64,000 nucleotides of DNA from Dyella_A ginsengisoli (GCF_044904665.1 NZ_JADIKM010000001.1:930001-994000), one strand, 5' to 3'. Positions 25,590 through 34,671 are shown, counted from the first letter of the stretch. Notes: generated from the letters alone by a model not told the origin. A program made the numbers and translations.

Positions 25590-26510
25590 ATGCCTGCCAC
25601 TCACATTCGCCTGATCGCCCCCTCCGGCTACCCGCACGATCGCGACGCGATGGCGCGCGGCGTGGCGCGGCTGCGCGAGGCGGGCTGTTCGGTCGAGGGC
25701 GCTGCGGTGCTGGAACGCAGCGCGTCCCGTTTTGCCGGTACGGACGCCGAGCGCGCCGCCGACCTCAACGCGCTCGCCACGCTGGATGTGCTGCCGGACA
25801 TCGCGCTGGCGGTGCGCGGTGGCTACGGCGCCACGCGGCTGCTGGAGCATCTGCATTACGGCGCCCTGCGCGAACGGCTCGGCGGCGAGCCGCTGGTGCT
25901 GGTCGGTCACAGCGATTTCACCGCGATCCAGCTCGCCCTGCTGGCGAAGGCGGGCCTGCCGACCTTCAGCGGACCCATGCTGGGGCCGGATTTCGGCGCG
26001 GCCGAGCCGAGCGCGCACACGCTCGAACATTTCTGGAGCACCCTGCGCAACGGCCAGGGCCAAGCCGCATGGGCCACCTCCGGCGAGCACGCGCTGGACG
26101 TGGAAGGCCCGCTGTGGGGCGGCAACCTCGCCATGCTGTGCAGCCTGCTGGGCACGCCGTACTTGCCGCGCATCGACGGCGGCATCCTGGTGGTGGAAGA
26201 CGTGGGCGAACCGCCGTTCCGCATCGAGCGATTGCTTTACCAGCTGCACCTGTCGGGCGTACTCGGCCGCCAGCGGGCGCTGGTGCTGGGCGATTTCGTC
26301 CATTGCCGGCCCGCCGGCTACGACAACGGCTACGACCTGGACGAGGCGTTTGCGCAGATCCGCAAGGTGGCCGGCATCCCGGTGCTCGACGGGCTGCCGT
26401 TCGGCCACGCGCCGGCCAAGGTCACGCTGCCGTTCGGCGTGCCGGCACGGCTGCAGGTCAGCGGCACACAAGCCTCGTTGAGCTTCTCCGGGTATCCGCA
26501 CCTGGCCTGA
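25590..26510 (+). CDS. ldcA: LD-carboxypeptidase (muramoyltetrapeptide carboxypeptidase, S66 family)
   Basis: This serine peptidase of 306 residues trims D-alanine from tetrapeptide stems of recycled murein. The S66 elements are present: RLIAPSG at the N-terminus, VRGGYGATRLL, the nucleophile serine in GHSDFTAI, VEGPLWGGNLAML and VEDVGEPPFRIERLL with the catalytic Glu, and the His in PFGHAPAK. No signal peptide is seen, fitting a cytosolic enzyme. MccF-like self-immunity peptidases share the fold but the context does not suggest that. It sits between ribBA and ribH. Confidence 0.9.
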   Translation: MPATHIRLIAPSGYPHDRDAMARGVARLREAGCSVEGAAVLERSASRFAGTDAERAADLNALATLDVLPDIALAVRGGYGATRLLEHLHYGALRERLGGEPLVLVGHSDFTAIQLALLAKAGLPTFSGPMLGPDFGAAEPSAHTLEHFWSTLRNGQGQAAWATSGEHALDVEGPLWGGNLAMLCSLLGTPYLPRIDGGILVVEDVGEPPFRIERLLYQLHLSGVLGRQRALVLGDFVHCRPAGYDNGYDLDEAFAQIRKVAGIPVLDGLPFGHAPAKVTLPFGVPARLQVSGTQASLSFSGYPHLA

Positions 26511-26594
26511 GCCGCCGTGCCCGAGCGGCGGGCGCCGCAAACCCGTAAAATGTGCGGTCTGCCCCGGGCCGTGCGCCCACCGAGGACCACCTGC

Positions 26595-27056
26595 ATGAAA
26601 ACCATCGAAGGCAACTTCGCCACGCCCAAGGGCCGCTTTGCCATCGTCGCCGGCCGCTTCAATGGCTTCGTGGTGGAGCCGCTGGTGGCCGGTGCGCGCG
26701 ACGCGCTGGTGCGCCACGGCGTAAAGGACGACAACATCGAGCTGATCCGCGTGCCGGGCGCGTGGGAAATCGCGCTGGCCGCGCACAAGGTGGCGGCCTC
26801 GGGCAAGTACGCCGCGGTGATCGCGCTGGGCGCGGTGATCCGCGGCTCGACTCCGCATTTCGACTACGTCGCCGGCGAATGCGCCAAGGGCCTGGCCCAG
26901 GCGGCCTACGCCTCGGGCGTGCCGGTCGCGTTCGGCGTGCTGACCACCGACTCCATCGAGCAGGCGATCGAGCGCTCGGGCACCAAGGCCGGCAACAAGG
27001 GTGTGGACGCAGCCATGGCCGCGCTGGAAATGGTCAACCTCTACGGGCAGCTGTGA
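26595..27056 (+). CDS. ribH: 6,7-dimethyl-8-ribityllumazine synthase
   Basis: This enzyme of 153 residues condenses the RibB and RibD products. Family landmarks are IVAGRFNGFVVEPLVAGA, VPGAWEIALAA, ALGAVIRGSTPHFDYV with the catalytic His region, and PVAFGVLTTDSIEQAIER. The length is normal. ATG at 26595 has GAGG about 10 nt upstream. TAAAAT at 26546-26551 may be a promoter -10. Its TGA shares a base with the nusB ATG. Confidence 0.97.
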   Translation: MKTIEGNFATPKGRFAIVAGRFNGFVVEPLVAGARDALVRHGVKDDNIELIRVPGAWEIALAAHKVAASGKYAAVIALGAVIRGSTPHFDYVAGECAKGLAQAAYASGVPVAFGVLTTDSIEQAIERSGTKAGNKGVDAAMAALEMVNLYGQL

Positions 27057-27502
27057 TGGCGCCGCCGAGCCAGGGCATCGACATGGCCGCGCGCTCGCGC
27101 GCGCGGCGCCGTGCGCTGCAGGCGCTGTATGCGTGGCAGCTGTCGGGCAGCCACATGAGCGCGGTGATCGAGCAGTTCCGCCACGAGCAGGACATGGAAA
27201 TCGCCGACCTCGAATACTTCGAGGACCTGCTGCACGGCGTGGAAAAGCACGTCGATGCGCTGGACGCCAGCCTGCGCCCGCACATCGACCGCGAAGTGGC
27301 GCAGATCGATCCGATCGAGCGCGCCGCCTTGCGCCTGGCCGCCTACGAGCTGGGCTATCGCCCAGACGTGCCCTACCGCGTGGTGATCAACGAGGCGATC
27401 GAGGTGACCAAGCGCTTTGGCGCCGACCACGGCCACAGCTACGTCAACGGTGTGCTGGACAAGCTGGCCGCGCAGCTTCGCGCGGTGGAGAAGCGCGGCT
27501 GA
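27056..27502 (+). CDS. nusB: Transcription antitermination protein NusB
   Basis: This all-helical protein of 148 residues binds boxA RNA with S10 (NusE) in rRNA antitermination. SRARRRALQALYAWQLSG is the Arg-rich first helix; EIADLEYFEDLLHGVEKH and IDPIERAALRLAAYELGY, then VPYRVVINEAIEVTKRFG, are typical. ATG at 27056 overlaps the ribH stop by one base. The ribH-nusB-thiL-pgpA order is common; here a GNAT gene is placed before thiL. Confidence 0.95.
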   Translation: MAPPSQGIDMAARSRARRRALQALYAWQLSGSHMSAVIEQFRHEQDMEIADLEYFEDLLHGVEKHVDALDASLRPHIDREVAQIDPIERAALRLAAYELGYRPDVPYRVVINEAIEVTKRFGADHGHSYVNGVLDKLAAQLRAVEKRG

Positions 27503-28074
27503 TGGTGTTCACCCTGGCCGGCGCGTCCGTGCTGCGGCAGGCGCCCGTGCTGGAGACGCCGCGCCTGCGCCTGCGTCCGCATCGTGCGGACGACTTCGAT
27601 GCGCTGCACGCGATCTGGTCCGAGCCGGACGTCTACCGCTACATCGGCGGCGTGCCGGCCACGCGGCAGGACGTGTGGATGCGCCTGCTGCGCTACGGCG
27701 GCATGTGGCCGCTGCTCGGCTACGGCTTCTGGGCGGTGGAGGAGAAGGCCAGCGGCGCGCTGGTCGGCGATCTCGGCTATGCCGACTTCCAGCGTCAGAT
27801 CACCCCTTCGCTGGACGGCATGCTGGAACTGGGCTGGGTGCTGGCGCCTGCGGTGCACGGGCGCGGCTACGCCAGCGAGGCGCTGGCGGCCGTCCTCGCC
27901 TGGGGCGATGCTTATCTGGGCGCGCACCGTGCGGCCTGCATCATCTCGCCGGAAAACGTCGCCTCGCTCCGGGTGGCGGAGAAGGCCGGCTTTCGTGCCT
28001 GGTGCGAGACCACCTTCCACGATGCGCCGATCCGCCTGTTCACGCGCGACGTGCCGGCCCCGGCCGGCAGCTGA
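27502..28074 (+). CDS. GNAT-family N-acetyltransferase
   Basis: This acetyltransferase has 190 residues. LETPRLRLRPHRADDFDALH opens the RimJ/RimL-like fold; ELGWVLAPAVHGRGYASEAL is the acetyl-CoA motif A and ENVASLRVAEKAGFRAW motif B. The substrate cannot be deduced. It overlaps the nusB stop by one base and ends 27 bp before thiL, so it is embedded in the operon. It shows no unusual base composition. It is not closely similar to the GNAT at 3612 beyond the shared fold. Confidence 0.85.
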   Translation: MVFTLAGASVLRQAPVLETPRLRLRPHRADDFDALHAIWSEPDVYRYIGGVPATRQDVWMRLLRYGGMWPLLGYGFWAVEEKASGALVGDLGYADFQRQITPSLDGMLELGWVLAPAVHGRGYASEALAAVLAWGDAYLGAHRAACIISPENVASLRVAEKAGFRAWCETTFHDAPIRLFTRDVPAPAGS

Positions 28075-28101
28075 CGGCCCGCCGCCGATGGCCATGCGCT
28101 G

Positions 28102-29091
28102 ATGGAATTCCGCCTGATCGACCGCATCCACGCGCGCACCGCGCAGGTGCGCGAGGACGTGCGCCTGGGCATCGGCGACGACGCCGCGCTGCTCGCCGTA
28201 CCGGCCGGGCAGGAGCTGGCGGTGGCGATCGACACGTTGGTCGAGGGCGTGCATTTTCCGCACGGCACGGCGCCGGCCGACATCGGCTGGAAAGCGCTGG
28301 CGGTGAACCTGTCCGACCTCGCCGCGATGGGCGCCACGCCGGCATGGGCGCTGCTCGCGCTCACTCTGCCGGAGCTGCCGGCAGCGGCGCAGGCCGCGCG
28401 CGTCGACGGCCTTGCCGACGGCTTCGCGCAGCTCGCACAGGCGTACGGCGTGGCGCTGGTCGGCGGGGACACCACGCGCGGGCCGTTCACGCTCTCGGTG
28501 GCGGTGCACGGCTTTGTGCCGCCGGGACAGGCGCTGCGCCGCGACGGCGCGCGCGCGGGCGACCTGGTGTTCGTCACCGGCACGCTGGGCGACGCGGCTG
28601 CGGGGTTGCAGCGATTGGCACCCAGTACCGACCCCGACGAGGAAAAGCGCCGCGGCTTCCTGCGCGCGCGCCTCAATCGTCCGCAGCCGCGGGTTGCAGC
28701 GGGGCTCTCGCTCCGAGGCCGCGCCAGCGCCTGCATCGACGTCTCCGATGGCCTGCTCGCCGACCTCGGCCATCTGTGCACGGCCAGCGCCGTGGGCGCG
28801 GAGATCGAGGTGGAGCGGCTGCCGCTGTCCTCCGCGCTGCTCGGCAGTTGCGACGAAGCGGCGGCCCACGACTACGCATTGGCCGGCGGCGACGATTACG
28901 AGCTGTGCTTCACCGTGCCGCCGGCGCTGGCAGGCGAGGTGCAGGCGGATCTCGCGCGCCTCGGCTGCGGCGCCACGCGCATCGGTCGCATCGTCGAGGC
29001 GCCCGGCGTGCGCGTGTGCGGTACGGAGGGCGAGTGGCTCACGCCGGCGCGCCGCGGCTGGGATCATTTCGCTGACGACGCTGCACGATGA
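28102..29091 (+). CDS. thiL: Thiamine-monophosphate kinase
   Basis: ThiL, 329 residues, phosphorylates thiamine monophosphate to the active diphosphate. The start EFRLIDRI is the family beginning. GIGDDAALL, VAIDTLVEGVHFP, AVNLSDLAAMGATP and GGDTTRGPFTLSV are the ATP/Mg-binding loops; CIDVSDGLLADLGHL and AGGDDYELCFTV complete the signature. It overlaps pgpA by 4 bp (ATGA). Confidence 0.96.
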   Translation: MEFRLIDRIHARTAQVREDVRLGIGDDAALLAVPAGQELAVAIDTLVEGVHFPHGTAPADIGWKALAVNLSDLAAMGATPAWALLALTLPELPAAAQAARVDGLADGFAQLAQAYGVALVGGDTTRGPFTLSVAVHGFVPPGQALRRDGARAGDLVFVTGTLGDAAAGLQRLAPSTDPDEEKRRGFLRARLNRPQPRVAAGLSLRGRASACIDVSDGLLADLGHLCTASAVGAEIEVERLPLSSALLGSCDEAAAHDYALAGGDDYELCFTVPPALAGEVQADLARLGCGATRIGRIVEAPGVRVCGTEGEWLTPARRGWDHFADDAAR

Positions 29092-29615
29092 CGAGCATGG
29101 CCGACCGCAAGACCCTAACCACCGCCCAGCGCCGCACGCTGATGGCGTCGCCAGCCGGCTGGATCGCCTGCGGATTCGGCTCCGGGTTCGCGCCCAAGGC
29201 GCAGGGCACATTCGGCTCGGCGGCGGCGATCCTGCCGTGGCTGCTGCTGCGCGTGCTGCCGCTGCCAGCGTACCTGCTGGTGGTGCTCGCTGTTTTCGCA
29301 CTGGGCGTGTGGGCCTGCAACGTGGCCGGTCGCCTGCTCGGCGTCGACGACCACCGCAGCCTGGTGATCGACGAGTTCGTCGGCCAGTGGATCGCGCTGC
29401 TGCCGGCGCTGTTTGCGCCGTGGTGGATCGTGCTGGCCGGTTTCGTGCTGTTCCGCCTGTTCGACGTGTGGAAGCCGTGGCCGATTCGCTGGCTCGACCG
29501 CCACCTCAAGAGCGGCATGGGCGTGATGGTGGACGACGTGGTCGCCGGCGTGTTCGCCGCGCTCGCGCTGGCCCTGCTCATGCACGCATGCGGTGTCGCA
29601 CTGGCGATCCAGTGA
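29088..29615 (+). CDS. pgpA: Phosphatidylglycerophosphatase A
   Basis: This inner-membrane phosphatase of 175 residues makes phosphatidylglycerol. GFGSGFAPKAQGTFGSAAA is the N-terminal conserved loop; DDHRSLVIDEFVGQWIAL carries the acidic active-site residues, and FRLFDVWKPWPIRWLDR and GVMVDDVVAG are characteristic. Four hydrophobic segments are visible. Translational coupling with thiL is implied by the ATGA overlap, the usual arrangement. Confidence 0.95.
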   Translation: MTSMADRKTLTTAQRRTLMASPAGWIACGFGSGFAPKAQGTFGSAAAILPWLLLRVLPLPAYLLVVLAVFALGVWACNVAGRLLGVDDHRSLVIDEFVGQWIALLPALFAPWWIVLAGFVLFRLFDVWKPWPIRWLDRHLKSGMGVMVDDVVAGVFAALALALLMHACGVALAIQ

Positions 29616-29665
29616 CGCAGCCTCTGGCATCCTGCCGCGCCTGACGTTTTCGCTGGAGCCTTCCC

Positions 29666-30634
29666 ATGCAGTATCGCCGCCTCGGCCAGTGTGGCCTGCA
29701 GCTGTCCGTGTTTTCGTTCGGCGCCTGGATCAACTTCGGCCGCCAGGTCGGGCGGTCGCAGGCGCGCGACCTGCTGGCGCTGGCGCACGATCGCGGGGTC
29801 AACTTCTTCGACAACGCCGAGACCTACAACCAGGGCGCTGGCGAAGAGCTGATGGGCGACGTGCTGGCCGATCTGCGCTTTGCGCGCGACAGCTACTGCG
29901 TGTCGAGCAAGGTGTACTTCGGCGCGGTGGCCGACCCAAAACCGACCCAGCGCGGGCTGTCGCGCAAGCACGTGATCGAGGCCTGCCACCAGGCGCTGAA
30001 GCGGCTGAAGGTCGATTACCTCGACCTGTACTTCTGCCACCGCCCGGACCCGGACACGCCGATTGCCGAGACGGTGGCCGCGATGGACCTGCTGGTGCGC
30101 CAGGGCAAGGTGCTCTACTGGGGCACCAGCGAGTGGTCGGCCGAGGCTATCGAAGAAGCGCACCGCGTGGCGCGCGAGCAGCACCTCACGGCGCCGGTGA
30201 TGGAGCAGCCGCAGTACAACCTGCTGCACCGCGACCGGGTGGAGCGCGAGTACGCGCCGCTGTACGCGAAGTACGGCATGGGCACCACGATCTGGTCGCC
30301 GCTGGCCTCGGGCCTGCTCACCGGCAAGTACCGCGACGGCGTGCCGTCCGACGCGCGGCTGACCCAGCCCGGTTACGAGTGGCTGCGCGACGAGCTGCTC
30401 GATGCGCGCCAGGGGCGCGTGGCGCGGGCGCAGCGGCTGCAGCCGATCGCCGACGAGCTGGGCGTGCCGATGGCGCAGCTGGCACTGGCCTGGTGCCTGG
30501 GCAACCCGCACGTGTCCACCGTGCTGCTGGGTGCCAGCCGGCTGGAGCAGCTGGAGCAGAACCTCGATGCGCTCGACCTGCTGCCGCGCATGGACGCGGC
30601 ATTGCGGCAGCGGATCGAGGCGGCGGTGGGCTGA
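29666..30634 (+). CDS. Aldo/keto reductase (Kv-beta-subunit-like)
   Basis: This TIM-barrel NADPH-dependent reductase has 322 residues. Catalytic Asp and Tyr are in FFDNAETYNQGAGEELMG, Lys in CVSSKVYFG, His in DLYFCHRPDP. WGTSEWSAEAI, EQPQYNLLHRDRVE and SPLASGLLTGKY mark the subgroup with potassium-channel beta subunits and E. coli Gpr/YghZ. The substrate is probably an aldehyde but is unknown. It stands alone, 50 bp after pgpA, convergent with yggT. Confidence 0.9.
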   Translation: MQYRRLGQCGLQLSVFSFGAWINFGRQVGRSQARDLLALAHDRGVNFFDNAETYNQGAGEELMGDVLADLRFARDSYCVSSKVYFGAVADPKPTQRGLSRKHVIEACHQALKRLKVDYLDLYFCHRPDPDTPIAETVAAMDLLVRQGKVLYWGTSEWSAEAIEEAHRVAREQHLTAPVMEQPQYNLLHRDRVEREYAPLYAKYGMGTTIWSPLASGLLTGKYRDGVPSDARLTQPGYEWLRDELLDARQGRVARAQRLQPIADELGVPMAQLALAWCLGNPHVSTVLLGASRLEQLEQNLDALDLLPRMDAALRQRIEAAVG

Positions 30635-30684
30635 GCCTTCGCCGCGAGCTCAGCAGGCGGGCGTCAACGCGGTTGACCAGTGGA

Positions 30685-31260
30685 TCACTGGCCCAGCGTC
30701 AACGCCTTGCCCAGGTCGAGCAGTGGGGCGGCGATCAGGATGCGCGCCAGCACGATCACCAGCATCACCGCCATCGGCGAGAAGTCGATCATGCCCACCG
30801 TCAGCCGGCCGCGCAGCGGACGCAGCAATGGCTCGACGATGGCGCCGGCCAGGCGCAGCACCGGCTGGCGCGAATCCACCTGCAGCATGCTCATCAGCGA
30901 CCAGCCGAAAATCAGCACCAGGTAGAACACCAGCACGAAGTCGATCAGGTCGGCCAGCCCCAGCACCAGCAGGCCGGCCGCGTTCGGCGCGGCGCCGAGC
31001 AGCACGAACAGCAGCGCGTTCTTGAGCACCATCACCAGCCACGCCAGCAGCAGCGCGGCAAGGTTGATCCGGCGCCAGTTCGGGATCACCCGGCGGATCG
31101 GCGCCAGCACCGGGTTGGTGGCGCGATACAGGAACTGGCTGATCGGGTTGTGGAAGTCCGCGCGGGCCGCCTCGGCCAGCACGCGCAGCACGAACAGCGT
31201 GGCCAGCAGGTTGAAGGCCAGTTCGATCACCAGCGACAGCGCATTGAGCAGGTAGGTCAC
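30685..31260 (-). CDS. yggT: YggT family membrane protein
   Basis: This protein has 191 residues with two YggT repeats, each with a hydrophobic pair and the conserved NPISQFLYRATNPVLAPIRRV or its second form EPLLRPLRG. The family is membrane-bound, of unsettled role (osmotic stress, cell shape or division have been suggested). The start is GTG, directly abutting the proC TAA (TAAGTG) with no spacer, so translation probably follows from proC. Confidence 0.92.
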   Translation of the reverse strand: MTYLLNALSLVIELAFNLLATLFVLRVLAEAARADFHNPISQFLYRATNPVLAPIRRVIPNWRRINLAALLLAWLVMVLKNALLFVLLGAAPNAAGLLVLGLADLIDFVLVFYLVLIFGWSLMSMLQVDSRQPVLRLAGAIVEPLLRPLRGRLTVGMIDFSPMAVMLVIVLARILIAAPLLDLGKALTLGQ

Positions 31261-32079
31261 TTAGGTCTTGTCCAGTTCGGCTGCCAGTTCGCCGCCGCGG
31301 CGGGTGGCCGCGGCGACGGCGTGCGCCACGATAGCGGGCAGGCCGTTGGCGGCAAAGCTCTCCAGCGCGGCCTGGGTGGTGCCGTGGGGCGAGGTGACCC
31401 GGCGGCGCAGCTCGCCCGGCGCCTCGCCGCTCTCCACCAGCATGCGGCCGGCGCCCAGGCAGGTCTGCGCGGCCAGCGCGCGGGCGGTGTCGCGCGGCAT
31501 GCCCTGGGCCACGGCGGCGTCTTCCAGCGCTTCGACCAGGGCGAAGAAATACGCCGGGCCCGAGCCTGAGATGCCGGTGACGGTATCCATCAGCGCCTCG
31601 TCGTCGACCCAGCGGGTGAGCCCGGCGGCATCCAGGATGTGCTGCGCCTGCGCGCGCTGCGGTGGACTGACCCGGGCGTTGGCGCACAGGCCGGTGGCGC
31701 CGGCGCCGATCAGCGCGGGTGTGTTGGGCATGCAGCGCACGATCGGCAGCGCGCCGAACCAGCGCTCAAGCTGGTCCAGCCGCACGCCGGCGGCGATCGA
31801 GATCAGCAGCGGGCGGTTGCGCTGCAGCGTGTCGCGCAGTTCGGCGTGGATCGCCGGCATGATCTGCGGCTTCACCGCCAGCACGATGACCTCGGCCTCG
31901 GCGGCGGCCAGCCGGTTCTCGGCGTAGGTGGCTACGCCGAACTCGCGCGCCAGGCTCTGGCGCGACTCGGCCTGGGGTTCGGAGACGGTGATGGCGGCGG
32001 CGGGGATACCGGTCTTGAGCAGGCCGCCGATGAGGCTGCGCGCCATGTTGCCGCCACCGATGAAGGCGATGCGTGTCAT
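31261..32079 (-). CDS. proC: Pyrroline-5-carboxylate reductase
   Basis: This enzyme of 272 residues carries out the last step of proline synthesis. The N-terminal IAFIGGGNMARSLIGGL is the NAD(P)H-binding Rossmann motif; VRCMPNTPALIGAGATGL and VTGISGSGPAYFFALVEAL are the substrate-side signatures, with TSPHGTTQAALE at the end. The ATG at 32079 has AGGAG about 6 nt upstream. In related genomes yggS often precedes proC; here the upstream neighbour is the divergent pilT. Confidence 0.96.
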   Translation of the reverse strand: MTRIAFIGGGNMARSLIGGLLKTGIPAAAITVSEPQAESRQSLAREFGVATYAENRLAAAEAEVIVLAVKPQIMPAIHAELRDTLQRNRPLLISIAAGVRLDQLERWFGALPIVRCMPNTPALIGAGATGLCANARVSPPQRAQAQHILDAAGLTRWVDDEALMDTVTGISGSGPAYFFALVEALEDAAVAQGMPRDTARALAAQTCLGAGRMLVESGEAPGELRRRVTSPHGTTQAALESFAANGLPAIVAHAVAAATRRGGELAAELDKT

Positions 32080-32379
32080 GTTCGCTCCTGTGTGTCGTCA
32101 GCCGGATACCTTACCCCACTCGCCGCGGTGCGCGCTTTGCGCTGTCGGTCCGGCGAGCGGGTGTGCACCCTTGGCAAAACCGCTGTCGAGGACTGGCCGC
32201 ATCGCCCCCGGCGCGAGTAGTATCGAGCCGCTCCAGGGGGATCCGGGAACGGCTTCAGGCTATCGGTGGCATGCGCGGCAGACGGCCGTCGCACGCCACC
32301 GGCGCCGGGGCAGGGCACCCGCATCGATTGCCGCAAAACACACTAAATTTCAGACGATCGGTTGAGGGGGAACTACCCG
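32080..32379. other. 300-bp divergent spacer between proC and pilT
   Basis: It must contain the promoters of proC (minus) and pilT (plus). No protein and no convincing -35/-10 or sigma-54 pair was found. The pilT ribosome site GAGGGGGA (from 32364) lies at its right end. No yggS gene is present. Confidence 0.55.
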
Positions 32380-33417
32380 ATGGATATCGCCGAACTGCTT
32401 GCCTTCTCGGTGAAGAACAAGGCCTCGGACCTGCACCTGTCGGCAGGCCTGCCGCCGATGATCCGCGTGGACGGCGACGTGCGCCGCATCAACATCCCGG
32501 CGCTGGAACACAAGCAGGTGCACTCGCTGATCTACGACATCATGTCGGACAAGCAGCGGCGCGATTACGAGGAGTTCTACGAGACCGACTTCTCGTTCGA
32601 GATTCCCGGCCTGGCGCGTTTCCGCGTCAACGCGTTCAACCAGAACCGCGGCGCCGGCGCGGTGTTCCGCACGATTCCCTCCGAAGTGCTCACGCTGGAG
32701 GACCTCGGCTGTCCGCGCATCTTCAAGGAGCTGATCGAGCAGCCGCAGGGCCTGATCCTGGTGACTGGCCCGACCGGCTCGGGCAAGTCGACCACGCTGG
32801 CGGCGATGGTCGACCACATCAACAAGAACGAATACGGGCACATGCTCACGATCGAGGATCCGATCGAGTTCGTGCACACCTCGCAGAAGTGCCTGGTCAA
32901 CCAGCGCGAGGTGCACCGCGACACGCACGGCTTCAACGAGGCGCTGCGCTCGGCGCTGCGCGAGGACCCCGACTACATTCTGGTTGGCGAGCTGCGCGAC
33001 CTGGAGACCATCCGCCTGGCGCTGACCGCGGCGGAAACCGGCCACCTGGTGTTCGGCACCCTGCACACCAGTTCGGCGGCCAAGACGGTGGACCGCATCA
33101 TCGACGTGTTCCCCGCCGGCGAAAAGCCGATGGTGCGCTCGATGCTGTCCGAGTCGCTGCGCGCGGTGATCTCGCAGTCGCTGCTGAAGAAGGTGGGCGG
33201 TGGGCGCATCGCGGCGCACGAGATCATGGTCGGCATCCCGGCCATCCGCAACCTGATCCGCGAGGACAAGGTGGCGCAGATGTATTCGTCGATCCAGACC
33301 GGCCAGCAGTACGGCATGCAGACGCTGGACCAGAATCTGCAGGACCTGGTCAAGCGCGGCCTGGTGGCGCGCCAGGAGGCGATCACCTACGCCAAGAACA
33401 AGGACACCTTCAAGTAA
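32380..33417 (+). CDS. pilT: Type IV pilus retraction ATPase PilT
   Basis: PilT is a hexameric cytosolic ATPase of 345 residues that powers pilus retraction and twitching. The start MDIAELLAFSVKNKASDLHL is typical. Walker A is GPTGSGKST at about 130-138, followed by the Asp box (LTIEDPIEFVH), Walker B (ILVGELRD) and the His box (TGHLVFGTLHT). The retraction motif AIRNLIRE is intact near residue 288. ATG at 32380 is preferred over one six codons upstream because of the GAGGGGGA site and the family N-terminus. pilU follows after 87 bp. Confidence 0.97.
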   Translation: MDIAELLAFSVKNKASDLHLSAGLPPMIRVDGDVRRINIPALEHKQVHSLIYDIMSDKQRRDYEEFYETDFSFEIPGLARFRVNAFNQNRGAGAVFRTIPSEVLTLEDLGCPRIFKELIEQPQGLILVTGPTGSGKSTTLAAMVDHINKNEYGHMLTIEDPIEFVHTSQKCLVNQREVHRDTHGFNEALRSALREDPDYILVGELRDLETIRLALTAAETGHLVFGTLHTSSAAKTVDRIIDVFPAGEKPMVRSMLSESLRAVISQSLLKKVGGGRIAAHEIMVGIPAIRNLIREDKVAQMYSSIQTGQQYGMQTLDQNLQDLVKRGLVARQEAITYAKNKDTFK

Positions 33418-33504
33418 ACCCCGCGGTCGGCACCGCGGTTATCGCCGCGCCGACCGACTCGCTGCTGGGTTCAATGCCTTTTCGTCTCCCGGAGGAGACT
33501 CGCC

Positions 33505-34671
33505 ATGAGCGATTTCGATTTCACCTCTTTCCTCAAGCTGATGGTCCACAAGAAGGCCTCGGACCTGTTCATCACGGCCGGCGTGGCGCCGTCGATGAAG
33601 GTGCAGGGGCGGGTGGTGCCGATCACCCAGAGCCCGCTCAGCCCGCAGCAGTCGCGCGACATGGTGCTCAACGTGATGACCCCCTCGCAGCGCGAGGAGT
33701 TCGAGAAGACCCACGAGTGCCAGTTCGCCATTTCCGCGCAGGGCGTGGGTCGCTTCCGTGTGTCGTGCTTCTACCAGCGCAACTGCGTGGGCATGGTGCT
33801 GCGACGGATCGAGTCGAAGATCCCCACCATCGAGGAGCTCACGCTGCCGCCGGTGATCAAGCAGCTGGCGATGACCAAGCGCGGCATCATCATCTTCGTG
33901 GGCGGTACCGGCACCGGCAAATCCACCTCGCTGGCGTCGATGATCGGCTACCGCAATGCCAACTCCACCGGCCACATCATCACCATCGAGGACCCGATCG
34001 AATACGTGCACAAGCACGAGGGCTGCATCATCACCCAGCGCGAGATCGGCATCGACACCGAGAGCTGGGAGAACGCGCTGAAGAACACGCTGCGCCAGGC
34101 GCCGGACGTGATCATGATCGGCGAGGTGCGCACCCGCGAGACGATGGAGCACGCGATCAACTTCTCCGAGACGGGCCACCTGTGCCTGTGCACGCTGCAT
34201 GCGAACAACGCCAACCAGGCGATGGACCGCATCCTGCACTTCTTCCCGGAAGATCGCCGCCAGCAGCTGTTCATGGACCTGTCGCTGAACCTCAAGGGCA
34301 TCGTGGCGCAGCAGCTGATTCCCACCCCGGACGGCAAGGCGCGCCGGGTGGCGGTGGAGGTGCTGCTGGGCACGCCGCTGGTGCAGGACTACATCCGCCA
34401 GGGCGAGATCCACAAGCTCAAGGAGGTGATGAAGGAGTCCACCAACCTGGGCATGAAGACCTTCGACCAGAGCCTGGTGGAGCTCTATCACGCCGGCGAG
34501 ATCAGCTACGAGGACGCGCTGCGCCACGCCGACAGTTCGAACGAGGTGCGCCTGCGCATCAAGCTCGCGCAGGGCGGCGACGCGCACACGCTCTCGCAGG
34601 GTCTCGATGGCGTGGAGCTGGAAGAGTCGCGCGACAAGAACCAGTTCGGCGGCGGCATGCTGCACCGCTGA
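33505..34671 (+). CDS. pilU: PilT-dependent retraction ATPase PilU
   Basis: This PilT paralogue has 388 residues and assists retraction under load. Walker A is GGTGTGKST near residue 133, Asp box ITIEDPIEYVHKHEGC, Walker B VIMIGEVRTRETM and His box TGHLCLCTLHANN. The motif corresponding to AIRNLIRE is replaced by LVQDYIRQ, as is usual for PilU. The C-terminal extension (about 345-388) is longer than in PilT. AGGAGAC lies upstream of the ATG. A terminator follows at 34697. Confidence 0.96.
   Translation: MSDFDFTSFLKLMVHKKASDLFITAGVAPSMKVQGRVVPITQSPLSPQQSRDMVLNVMTPSQREEFEKTHECQFAISAQGVGRFRVSCFYQRNCVGMVLRRIESKIPTIEELTLPPVIKQLAMTKRGIIIFVGGTGTGKSTSLASMIGYRNANSTGHIITIEDPIEYVHKHEGCIITQREIGIDTESWENALKNTLRQAPDVIMIGEVRTRETMEHAINFSETGHLCLCTLHANNANQAMDRILHFFPEDRRQQLFMDLSLNLKGIVAQQLIPTPDGKARRVAVEVLLGTPLVQDYIRQGEIHKLKEVMKESTNLGMKTFDQSLVELYHAGEISYEDALRHADSSNEVRLRIKLAQGGDAHTLSQGLDGVELEESRDKNQFGGGMLHR

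Noticed and set aside
27502..28074. Horizontal acquisition of the GNAT gene within the nusB-thiL operon
   Set aside because: Base composition and codon use match the neighbours and start/stop overlaps are tight; no sign of recent transfer.
32240..32300. Sigma-54 (GG-N10-GC) promoter before pilT
   Set aside because: Candidate GG and GC pairs (for example in TGGCATGCGCGGCA) have 8 instead of 10 bases between them.
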